Origin: Coprinus comatus
Lineage: Eukaryota; Basidiomycota; Agaricomycetes; Agaricales; Agaricaceae
Assembly: GCA_034638255.1 (NCBI GenBank)
Contig: JAWPGT010000030.1
Location: 242,817-306,816, forward strand
Direction: 5' to 3'
DNA: 64,000 bases
Below, piece by piece: positions 43,807 to 54,440 of this stretch. Made by a program: the position numbers and the translations under genes. The notes below the pieces were generated by a model that was not told the DNA's origin, did not search any database, and saw nothing but the letters and a program-made list of their open reading frames with translations. Position 1 is the stretch's first letter, and every line of letters starts with the position of its first letter.

Positions 43807-45746
43807 TTGACTCAGACTTATGCGCCTCCATATGCACTCGACGACGACATCTTAGACTACTCTCCTCCTCTCCCCATCCCACCTCCTAATGCACACACAC
43901 GTACTCCCACTCTCTCCACCTCTCCAACGATGCTCTCAACACCTCACCTCTCGGGCGTGTCCAGGGCGCTTGCCTATCCTCGCACAGAAGACTCGCACTC
44001 AGACTCGGTCCATTGGGCACACTGGGACTCTCTAGGTCATCCTGTGTTGGTACTGGGCTACTCGGCTGGAGTGCAGATGTGGGACTGCAACGATCTCTCC
44101 TCTGTATCAGAAATCCTCAACCTCAGTCTGGCTTCTGAACACTGGGAGGTTGATGATGTCGACTTTACTTGCTTCGTACACGCTGCTGTCATGTCTGGTC
44201 GTCCGCTTCTTGGTCTACTCATGTCCTCTCACGACTTTTCTGCGTTCTTTGTTTATTCCCTCGACTCTCACAGGATCATTCATTCATTCTCTTTCCCTGG
44301 TGTCGCATCTACCTTTGATTCTAATATCCAATACATTATAATAGTGAGTTCTTGCGGTATTTGTAGCTAGCTACACGTGCTGACCAGCCAGAGCACAACC
44401 TTACCTCCAGCAATCTATATATATTCGGCTACCTCGTTTCGTCTCTCTCTCTTCTCTCTCCACCTCGTCACTCGCACCATTCTCCCCTTCACCTTCCATC
44501 CTCGCAAATGTATCTCTCTCCCTCCCTCCAACCGTTCCACAGCCTCCCCGTCCTGTATTTGCCTTGTCTCATCGTCTACTCGCCTACGCCTCTCCACAAC
44601 CCAACCAGCCTCGCCGTGAATCTCCCGACTCTTCCCCATCCGTTCCCTCCTCCGTATCTTCCCAATCTGACATTGCAAATGCTGCTTTCAAGGTCGGAGG
44701 TACCGTTCTCAGCGGTATGAAGTTCTTGGGCGGCATCGCTTATGAAGCTGCAAGGAACCGTATTGCAGACCACCCCACTACATCCAGATTCTTCTCTCGC
44801 AGCGCACCATCCGACGAACGCCCTTTTGCCATCACTACCCCTGATACTGTAGCCCCTGACACAAACCATAAACAGTCGGGCTACTACGTCACCGTCATCG
44901 ATCTTTCCCCATTAGACCACGCGGGTCATCCTACCAAGGTCGCTGAAATCAAGTCTTCCAGATCTCAGCCTGTCGCAAACCTCGCTTTTTCAAAGGACGG
45001 CTGTCAATTGGTGCGTGTACCAGAGAACGGACAAGTTATTCGCGTCTTTGCAATAAGACGCGATGAGAAAAGTGTTCGTATCTATGACCTTCGAAGAGGT
45101 CGTACTTCAGTCTTGGTAGAGGGTGTGGATTATGCGAGAGATGCTAGGTGGTTGGCTGTTGCTACCAGGAACAGGACTTTGCCCGTTTTTCCTACAAATC
45201 CGTATGGTGGCCGACCAGACCACCATAGTCATCTCGATGGCAAAGTCAATAACATGGATCAATTACCTGCCGCCAACATTGAAATCAGCCCCCTCGTTCG
45301 TTTACGCCCAATAGTCACTCCAAAGCCAGATCATCGTGTTCCTCTGGCATTCACCTTTATACATCCTGGTGATGTTAATCTTCCTACCAGTTTATTACCC
45401 CCTGCTGCTCCGAAACACACGGATTCTCCCCCGACCTCGCCTCATCGCACTCGATGTGCTACAAACATTCAAGATATCCTTGTTTTTGACCCAGCGGATG
45501 GTATGTTGTCTCTTCGGCGTATAACTGTAGAGCAACGGCCCAAGGATCAGCTTTCCTCCTACCGTATCTGTTTCGCTCACCAAATCATCCGCCATGGGTA
45601 TTTCCCGGTCTCTTCCTGGTACAGTTGGGAGTCCTGGCACGGGCTCGTCTCCAGGAGCTAACAGCCGTACATCCTCCAACAGTATCGCAGATATTACGAT
45701 GGAGTTGTATGGAAAGGATCGCGTTGTTGCCACTTGGAATTTATAG
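43807..45746 (+). CDS. BCAS3-like WD-repeat protein, start uncertain, frame breaks
   Basis: The region resembles BCAS3/Atg18-related beta-propellers that bind phosphoinositides at autophagy sites. Visible pieces are SVHWAHWDSLGHPVLVLGYS, GVQMWDCNDL, HRIIHSFSFPG, FALSHRLLAYASPQPNQP, GGTVLSGMKFLGGIAYEAAR, GYYVTVIDLSPL, the propeller blade DEKSVRIYDLRRGRTSVLVE, DARWLAVATRNRTLPVFPTN and PYGGRPDHHSHLDGKV, then NIQDILVFDPADGMLSLRR. No ATG lies in frame upstream of 43930, so 43807 is only the frame limit. Exon joins at 44340-44600 are unclear. Near 45555 the frame moves by one base to PPTVSVSLTKSSAMGISRS, then reaches YGKDRVVATWNL and TAG at 45744-45746. Confidence 0.6.
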
Positions 45747-46441
45747 AGGAAGAGGGATTGGGAGGAGATTAGAAAGATGGCGCATTTTTATGACCATTCC
45801 AGCAATGTCTCCAATATTGAGTTTGCTCTTTTCTTTTCTTTCTGATATAATCTAACATATTATCTAGTTGGTTCGTGCAAGCTGAACTCTCGACTTGTTC
45901 CAAATCTCCTTGCATACTCCCTCAATCGCATCAGTTCCCATTTCTTCCATTCTGCGAAGACTACCGGGCTCTCCTGCGCCAATATTAAAACCATTTCGGC
46001 ATTCGAGCATATGGGATCCGAGTGCTCGGAAGTTGCCGGCCACCACCGCTGCGCGCCAAATAGAAAACCGGGAGTTCCCACCTAGCTACCACCTCTGTCT
46101 CTCCCGCCGCTGCCTGCCTGCAGGCGGTCTGCCAGACCTGGACCTGGATCTCTTCCTTGCTGCGCAGAGCCCGCCTTTGTCTCTTATGAGTTTCTGGGCG
46201 TCCCTCTTGCAGCGGGTACCCAGTTTCCGGCGCCTGCGGACCTCCCCTGCCCTGGCCGGCCGAGCTGGCCTGTACCTAATACTTTAGTCTCTGCTGCTCC
46301 AGCAGCTCCAGTACTCCAATAATACTAGTTTCCGGTACCAGATTATTGGGTTTAAGCCAAATATGCGCAGGGTAGCTGCATCACGTGATCCATCTAGTTG
46401 GATTGATGAGTGACATCCAGACACCTAAACTCCTTCCAACC
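45747..46441. other. GC-rich intergenic segment before the Plavaka element
   Basis: Contains an orphan exon-like frame on the minus strand (45864-46078), a GC-rich block at about 46080-46270 and two copies of ATCTAGTTGG (45862-45871 and 46392-46401) that bracket both. A perfect palindrome ATCACGTGAT lies at 46380-46389. No complete gene is visible. Confidence 0.5.
45864..46078 (-). pseudogene. Orphan terminal exon of an unrecognised gene
   Basis: A minus-strand frame preceded by an acceptor-like TAGCTAG reads NSRFSIWRAAVVAGNFRALG, SHMLECRNGFNIGAGEPGS, LRRMEEMGTDAIEGVCKEIW and stops after QLARTN at TAG 45864-45866. Composition and the absence of low complexity suggest real protein. No upstream exon of it is visible in the GC-rich block that follows. 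I do not recognise the family. Confidence 0.35.
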
Positions 46442-49400
46442 ATGCCACCCCGCCAGCAGCAGACTTGCGAATATTGTGGCCAGCTATTCCATCCCAGAGG
46501 GCTTGCGAGCCACAAAACTGCTTGTAAGGGACAAGCTACTGCTCGACTACAAATCTGCTGCTATGGACGCATTCTATCAACAACTTCTCCAGGATGGTAG
46601 GCCTCTCGCATGGCTCTGTAGATCCAGTGTAAAATACTGAAACCTTTGATTAGCGATGCCTAGTAGAAGCTCCGGGAATCAAGCAGCTAATACTAGCCAA
46701 CCTAAGCCTGTATGGGACGATCCGAGTCTCCACCCTCATTGCAGCCAGGCGCAGCAAGGAAAATTACCACTTCCACTTCCAGGTAGGAATATGGATTTGC
46801 ACTCTTGGAATGCTCTACTATCTAACACTTTTCCAAGCAGCTACCACACTTGGTGCAAGGACAAACCCTATTCCAGTTTGCGACAGCATCAAACAAGAAT
46901 TCCATCCCAACTCAGGGAAGCCTACCACCATCACACCTTTTGACGACTTTTCTCGAGGTGCAACCTACCAACCAAATCCTAACCCTAATCCCTGGAAACC
47001 TTTTCAAACTCGCTCTGACTTTGAATTTGCCCAAATTGCTTTGGAGGCTTCATTATCACAAGATCAAGTTAATCGGTTAATTACTATTATTAAAAGGATC
47101 TATCAAGGTGGCGACCAATTTTCAATCTCAAGCCAGGAGGAGATGCGGAGCAAGTGGAAAGAAGCATCTAGTGCTTATGCAGAAGTATGCAGTGTATACT
47201 TTTTCATTTAATTTACTTAGATCTCTTGGATATTTTAGTTTGAGAAACATGAACTCTCTATCAAACATGATATATACGAATCTACAGCTGACTTCTGGTG
47301 TCTTGATATCTGGCAATGGGCAATAGATCTATTGAAAAACAAAGAGTTAGCTACCCATTTTGAATGGGATGCACAGAAATTATTTAAGCACGATGGCGAA
47401 AAGTTTGTTCGCTTTTTTGATGAACCATGGACTGGTGATCGGTGGTATAACTTTCAGGTAATGAAAAAAGTTATATTATTAATTTACTCCCATAAACTAA
47501 TAGATTATTCTACCATTGCGACTCTAGTCCCAACTACCCCCTACTGGTAAACCACTTGGCTTTATTCTTTATGCCGATAAAACAAAACTTTCATCATTTG
47601 GAACAACAATGGGCTACCCAATAATTGCCCGAATTGCAAATCTTCCTGTTGAGATTCGCAATGGACAAGGTCTTGGTGGGGGTGCTATAGTTGGATGGCT
47701 TCCTATTGTAAGTATTAGTGTTGTACTGACTATAAAGTTACTGATATGTTTTCAGGTAAAAGATGAAGAGGAGAACCGAAAGAAAAAGGATTTTGTTGAC
47801 TTTAAAAATGCTGTTTGGCATAAATCATTTAAAGTATTTCTGAAGCCACTCGCCAATAGAAAAGATGGTGAATGGGTTGAAGGTGGTAGTGGAGACCAAC
47901 ACCATCTTTTTCCATTCATTTTTATTGTATCGGCGGATTTTGAGGAACAGTAAGTTAATAATTTATCATTATTTGCCAATGATTTAATATTTGTTTTTCA
48001 GAACCATTATGGCCCTTACTCGAGGATTCTTAGGGCTTTTTCCATGTACTATATGCATGGTACCACAAACCGAACTGCATATGGTAACCAAACTATTTCC
48101 TAGGCGAACACAAGTGGAGTCGAAACGAGCAGTGCTTGAAGAAGCAAAAAATATGTCTAAAAGTGAAGCAGAGAAGTATTTGAAAACAAATCATGGTTTA
48201 CGACCAGTAGAGGTATGTAAATCTCCTTCGTTCTAGAATATATATGAATCATAACTCATTGTAACTTTAGAATGCATTTTGGTCTCTTGATAATTTCGAT
48301 ATCTTTGAAGCACTTTCATATGATAGAATGCATAACAACTCGCATGGCTTAGGAGGCAAACATCTTTGGCCTATTCTTCAGCAATACTTGTCAAGCCCAG
48401 AAATGCAAACTATTGACAATCGGTTTGCTAATCTACCTCGGTGGCGAAATTTGCATCACTTTCTAAAAGTTACCAATATTGCATTTACTGATGCATCCAA
48501 GTTTGAGGACATTGTAAAGGTAATTAAAACAAGTTGGTATCTAGACTTTACTAACAACTTTTATATGAATCTCAATAGCAATCGCTTTATGTTAGTTATG
48601 ATTTAGTCGGCAAAAATGAGAAAAGTGGAAGCAAAACATTTTTGATACTTCTTCGGAAATATCTAAATATGGATATGATCTTATCACTTAATGTGCAAAC
48701 CGAAAATACAATTGAGGATGCAAAAAAAGAACTTCAACAATATAATAACACACTTCAGGTTAGTTTCTTACTTTCCGCCTTACTTTTTATCGTTTCTAAG
48801 TAGCAGAATTGTATAGGATTATCAGCAAAAAGTCAAAAACACAACTTATGACAAATCATGGGATTTTCAAAAAACCACTTTAATCAACATGGTATTCAAG
48901 ATATTCCGAATAAAGGTGCAACTCGCAATAGTAATACAAAAACCAGCGAGCAAATGCATGGGCTTTTGAAAGATGCATACCAAATGCGAACAAATTTCAA
49001 AAATATTGCTCCTCAGGTAAGCATATTTACAACTTTATCTTTGTACATATAACTAAGTCTCTACAAATATGTATTAGATATTACAAGCCTGCGCCTGGCT
49101 GCAGATAGCTACTACTATTGGCAATGCTATTGAAGCTGAAGACAGTCTTGTTGCAAAGGAAGGCTTGTCTACTGGCGATTTATTACTAGAACCTCAAAAT
49201 CCAAGCTCGCAATTCTACCAAATCAAACTAGGATCGAAACAAAAAACAGTAATAATCAACTATTTTGCATTAAAAAACAAAGAAAGGCCAGGCTTTGAAA
49301 GATTTTACGAAATGCTCTTGGAGTTTGTCAATAAAAGAGAAGGACTTGAAGGGTTTGATTACTTTGAAATAACGAGAGATTTGATGGTTTGTTTGATTTT

Positions 49401-49866
49401 ATATACTCTATATTGTTATATCTAATCATCTCTTTTCCCTTTGTTTTAGATAACAGAATGGTGTTTTATGAAAGTATCATATGAATCACTCATAGACTGG
49501 CGATCAGACGAAGACTATCTCCGATGTTCATCAAACTTTCATGGACATCAGCGATATGATTGTATCATCTACCAGGGTGAAAATGGACTTCAATTTGGCC
49601 AACTCATTACAATCTTCACAATTTCACCAAAAATAGGAGATCCGGTCCCTTTTTGTCTAATAACTCCCTTTATTCGCCAACCACTCACCACTCTTGACAA
49701 AAAACTCGAATTTATTAGACTAAAACAAGAGCAAACATCATTAATTATATTTGCCCGATCTATTATTAGAGGGGTTCCTCTATTTCCAGCGAACGATAAA
49801 CAAGATCATTTTTTTGTTTTTGATCTTATAGATGGTGATATGTTCTATCGTATGCGAGCTCAATAG
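46442..49866 (+). CDS. Plavaka transposase with N-terminal C2H2-like finger, two frame breaks
   Basis: The transposase of a Plavaka (CACTA-related, basidiomycete) DNA transposon. The ATG at 46442 is followed by a zinc finger, CEYCGQLFHPRGLASHKTAC. Core signatures are PLGFILYADKTKLSSFGTTM, GYPIIARIANLPVEIRNGQG, GGGAIVGWLPIV, LFPFIFIVSADFEEQ, FPCTICMVPQTELH, LRPVENAFW, FEALSYDRMHNNSHGLGGKH and LPRWRNLHHF. Later come NKGATRNSNTKTSEQMHG, and the C-terminal part (GHQRYDCIIYQGENGLQFGQ, FVFDLIDGDMFYRMRAQ) ends at TAG 49864-49866. About eleven exons. The frame shifts near 46545 and near 48868 (KSWDF to KNHFNQHGIQD, one base missing), so this copy may be inactive, unless these are assembly errors. Confidence 0.82.
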
Positions 49867-50047
49867 TACTTTGTATAACTCTATATTGTACATGTATAGT
49901 TGGAGTGATTAACTAGCTTAGTAATAAAGCTTAAACCTATTTTCTTAGTCAGTCAGTACACCAATACTAGTTTCGTAACAACACTAGAATCCAGCAACTT
50001 TCAACTTCTATTCTGCCAGAACCATACTATCTTTATCTCATCCTACT

Positions 50048-51905
50048 ATGTCTTCTCCTGACAACTCTCTAGACATTGAGAGTCCACCTCTATCTCCAAC
50101 CAACACCAATAATAATGGAATACAACACCTAAATCTTGCTTGGGTACCACTGCCTTTGCCGAACAATCCAAAGCGGGCTGATTATGTCGAGGTAAGTGCA
50201 ACTGATATACTATACTATAAATACCCAATACTAATTTTATTCTGTTCTAGGCACTCTCTGAAGTCACTTCTCAAGTTAAACTTCTTCAAGAAGGAATGAA
50301 GCGGCTACTCCTTGTAAATAACGACTTGCGAGAGAAAGTAGAGAGTAACAATGGAGGAACTTTGAGCCAGAAAAATGCAAAAGCTGGAAAAGCCTTTGAA
50401 AATGAGATTGATCGCCATGCGAATGCTATTCGGACAGCTGGAAAAAAATTTAGTTTTGTATACGAGCTTTTTATCAAACCTTCTCCAACTATTTTTACTG
50501 GGAAAACGATAGATGAAGAGGATCGAATCAAGATTATGCATAAAAAGCGGTATCGCGATCCTGAAATTACCAAACAAGCACTGATAAGCGAGCTTTATGA
50601 GTGTATTCCTCATAATCTCCATCAACTTATGGTTTCACAGGCAATAGATTTTGGAAAAATGGTAAGTTTATTATAATATTGGTATTGATTCCAGCTCATT
50701 TAAATTTCATTAGTTTTGTCTTGCTGCTAGCGACCAGCGCAGAACTTTCGTGCATCGTATCCGCTCACAAGATGAAAAGTTCTTTCCTGAACTTTCTGGC
50801 ATACCATTTGAAGAGCGACTAAATAATCCTCTATGCCGAAAAGCAATCTATGGAGAAGATGGACTAGCAAAATACCCCCCCATTCTCTTTCCAAACCACA
50901 CCACTTCATTGCAAAATATATTTCTGGTACCAGCACTTGCGAAGGTAAGCCTATATTTGTTTGATTTAAAAGTTTAACTCTATAAATAATATTTTATAGA
51001 TCGCCAAAGTAATTTTATTCGCAACCTCCTCACTTCAAGAAGAAGCTAGTCACGAGAAAAAGAATGGTATTCTATGGGGAGTAACATCTATTTCACCTGG
51101 TGCAATTGCTACTGTCGCAACAATTGTAAGACATTTTGAATTCTATAAAGATTATTACTAAGTGAAGCAACCTATAGGCTATATATTTGTTTTCGGGCGA
51201 TACTTCTTTCTCTGAAGAAGGACAGCGATCAACCATCAAATACAAAGAATTATTTGATACATACAAGGCAATTATTATTGGACGACAAGCTTATGACACA
51301 AACTGGAAGAAAATTTTTTTATTCTATAACAAGATAGTTTTTGAAGGGAAATCTAAAGGAGGGAATACAATAGGTTTTGCATCAGTTGATGATATTGATG
51401 CAGCAATCTATGCTACTGATAGTGATGATGGCGATGAGGGTAGAACCGAGCCTATATCTTCAATACCAACATTAGTGGCAACTTCTAATCCACCTCCAAC
51501 TTTCACCAACTCTTTGGATCAGACAGCTATTAGTAATATGGTTTGTACTTCGCTTTTGTAGTATTTCGAGTTTTCTAAAGACTAACACTAGATTCATACT
51601 AGGACTCAGAGACCTCCACTATCGCACCAACCCCTCAGTTATTGCAAAGCACGACTTTTACTACTCCCCAACCCCTCTTTTCAAGTCCCAGTGAACCTCA
51701 GCTTCCAGTTACTACAGATCCCAACTCTATGACCCATAGTATGGGAACTACTAGTTCGACTTCACACACAGTTAGTATTGCAGGGAATGAAGTAATACAG
51801 CAAAATATGCACAAAGGAAAGGGAAGAAAAGCAGCTACTCAGAAACCATCCAATCCTCCAAGCCGCCGATCAGACCGAACCCGAAGCAAAGGCCAAGCTC
51901 ATTAG
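50048..51905 (+). CDS. Transposon-associated protein, resembles DUF6698-type proteins
   Basis: An intact multi-exon gene directly behind the transposase. It starts MSSPDNSLDIESPPLSPTNT (low complexity), then a coiled coil (EVTSQVKLLQEGMKRLLLVN) and a globular part: KYPPILFPNHTTSLQNIF, LVPALAKIAKVILFATSSLQ, WGVTSISPGAIATVATIA, IYLFSGDTSFSEEGQRSTIK, ELFDTYKAIIIGRQAYD, YNKIVFEG. The tail is Ser/Thr/Pro-rich with a basic end (KPSNPPSRRSDRTRSKGQ) at TAG 51903-51905. The globular part resembles, from memory, agaric proteins annotated DUF6698 that also occur near transposases. No catalytic motif is visible. I infer a DNA-binding or accessory transposition protein; no frame break was found. Confidence 0.6.
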
Positions 51906-53254
51906 TTTTACGGCTCGTACTCAGGCTAGGAGGGAACTTGGAACTTAGTAGTAGAATTTTTTATGTTTTGTAGACAATCATTTGGAGGTTCTACTACACT
52001 AAATGCATCCAATACTACCCAAGATATAAATATGAGCTACAGAAAATTTCTATGGTATTTGAAATGAAAGAATGCATCGTAACAGGCCAGCCTGTCCGTT
52101 GTAACAGATTGTGACAAGCTACTTCCATATTTGGATAATTATAATAAAATTATTTTATTTTTCGCCTTAGGTGTTATGTAATTTAACAGACTATATTTGT
52201 TAATCAGGTGGCTATAATTAATATATGTAATAATATATTGTATCGGAGTTCGGCTTTTTCCGACATATGCAGATCATTCATTGGTTGTCATTACTGAAGC
52301 GCTGATGGAGTTGACGCCCACGTCAGTTTCTGTGTAAAGCTGTGGTCGGAGTGATTATATCGCTTGCACCGTGAAGATGATCGGGCTTCGGTGTCCTCAG
52401 ATTAGATGTACTCCATGCCGCACTGCAAGGAGTTCGGTGGTCATCAGCATTCCAATGAACAGTAAATCGCATTATCCAAATATAGGTTTACAACTGCAGA
52501 TCCACCAGGGTGGTGAGTTGTGACGTGCATGGTATACATTGGCAAATAAGTGTGGCTGAGGAAGGGCCGTTCCGTGCCCCGAAACATCCTAACTTATCTT
52601 TACGTGAATTTTCATCGTGGGAGGGACATCAGTACTACTTATGGGGCGGTGGGCGAGACAAGAACCTCTCCAACGCACTTGGCGGTATAAGAAGTTGTCA
52701 AAGGCGATCCGCATCAAGTATTGACAAGGTGTATTAAAATGAACCACAGCCAATAAACCGTGACAGGGTACTACTAGCTACAAGCAAATGATGTACATGT
52801 TCAATATGCCTCAGACTTCAGAAGGGTGTCTCCCGGGGACACAGGTCCTTCGCAACGATATTGGGGGTCCATGGTTGCCTTCACAAGTGTACATCAGCAG
52901 CCAAAACAGGAAGGGATGGCAACTGAAAACGAAATGGGCTGATGATGGAAGGTCTCTGTGGAACCTTGCACGTGAGGCGATAAGGAACCCTCTGCCCTGT
53001 GTTGACAGACTCACGTGACTTTGAACCCTCTGCCCAAGTTCCTTTAATTTAGGTTGCTTTTATTGCTGTTTCTGCCCCATCATCTCCACCTCCTCTGCCT
53101 ATCAGCTTATCGTCCAGTTCCCGTAAGTCCTCCGCTTGTCGTGTGCTTTCCCTCCGCTCATACCCATCTCCGTAGGTATTCTTTCACCACCAACACCGTA
53201 TGTATTTGACGCGTCCATACGCGTTCCCGCCTATGTCTCACCCCGACGTTGCAG
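51906..53254. other. Intergenic region downstream of the transposon
   Basis: This probably holds the 3' end of the Plavaka element in the AT-rich part (51906-52250) and the promoter of the 14-3-3 gene, with CACGTG cores near 52970 and 53012 and a pyrimidine-rich stretch before the start. I see no supportable gene; a 67-codon minus frame at 52811-53014 has no recognisable content. Confidence 0.5.
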
Positions 53255-54173
53255 ATGTCCGAAACCCGTGAAGATTCTGTCTACCTCGCCAAGCTCGCTG
53301 AGCAGGCTGAGCGTTATGAAGGTATGTATGGATCAATTCGGATTACATTCATGTCTGACGGACGCATACAGAGATGGTTGAGAACATGAAGCGCGTGGCT
53401 TCATCCGACCAAGAACTTACCGTTGAGGAACGTAACCTCCTATCCGTCGCATACAAGAATGTCATTGGTGCCCGCCGCGCATCATGGCGCATCGTGTCCT
53501 CCATTGAGCAAAAGGAGGAGTCTAAGGGCAATGAGGCCCAAGTTCAAATGATCAAGGGCTACAGAGAGAAGATTGAAAGTGAGCTTGCAAAGATTTGCGA
53601 AGATATCCTTGAAGTGCTTGACAAGCACCTGATCCCCTCGGCCGCTTCTGGCGAGTCCAAGGTATTCTACCACAAAATGTTCGTATTCTTTCTTACTATA
53701 TTAGGAATTCCCGCTGACAATCGGATGATCTTGTAGGATGGGTGATTACCACCGCTACCTTGCCGAATTTGCCACCGGCGACAAGCGCAAGGACAGCGCC
53801 GACAAGTCCCTAGAGGCATACAAAGCTGCCTCTGATGTTGCTGTTACCGAACTCCCCCCTACACACCCCATCCGCCTCGGCCTCGCCCTAAACTTCTCAG
53901 TATTCTACTACGAAATTCTGAACAGCCCCGATCGTGCCTGCCATCTTGCCAAACAAGCATTTGACGATGCCATTGCCGAGCTCGACACGCTATCAGAAGA
54001 GAGCTACAAGGATTCCACTTTGATCATGCAACTCCTACGTGACAACCTCACATTATGGACTTCAGATATGCAAGATACTGGTACGTTTCCTGCTACTTTG
54101 TTTCACAATTGGTTTGACTAATGTCTCTGCAGATAACAAGGAGGAGGCCGCTGATGCCCCCGCCGATGAGTAA
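53255..54173 (+). CDS. 14-3-3 protein
   Basis: A phosphoserine/phosphothreonine-binding dimeric adaptor of the cytosol. The ATG at 53255 gives [20 protein letters not shown]. Family signatures are present: [33 protein letters not shown] (signature 1), [49 protein letters not shown] and [20 protein letters not shown], ending in [19 protein letters not shown] (signature 2) plus an acidic tail. Introns join in phase, including one with a GTTCGT donor near 53680. Stop at 54171-54173. Length, about 255 residues, is normal. Confidence 0.97.
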
Positions 54174-54440
54174 ATCCAGCAATCACACGCTCCATTCCTT
54201 GCACTCCCTCGCGACAGGCTGTCGCGGTACTCATAGCATCAATTCTCATGTCGTTCTCTCACGTCGGTTATTGCAGATTTCATTTTATTCTCATTAGTTA
54301 CTTGTTCTTTTGTCAATTCATATATTTCGATTGAATTGGATGGGTGAATTTCGAAACACATTTGCGTGAGAAACTAGTTGTCATATCATCACAGCAATAT
54401 TTTCAGAGTGCACAACGTTTCGGGTCTTCATCGCGACGAT

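Larger units (their letters stand above)
46442..51905 (+). mobile_element. Plavaka-type DNA transposon, two genes
   Basis: Two co-oriented multi-exon genes, a Plavaka transposase (46442-49866) and a second gene (50048-51905) only 181 bp downstream, form a unit unlike the housekeeping genes around it. Coordinates cover coding sequence only: I could not find terminal inverted repeats or a target duplication in the flanks (46270-46440 and 51906-52300), so the true ends are unknown. Confidence 0.72.

Noticed and set aside
44564..44869. Overlapping minus-strand open frames in the BCAS3-like region
   Set aside because: Shadows of the plus-strand coding sequence in Ser/Pro-rich and pyrimidine-rich DNA.
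46080..46270. Arg/Ser-rich frame in the GC-rich block as a gene
   Set aside because: Low-complexity content explained by base composition; no start, splice sites or conserved motif.
46270..52300. Terminal inverted repeats of the Plavaka element
   Set aside because: I compared both flanks by eye, including CACTA-type ends, and found only short scattered matches in the wrong order.
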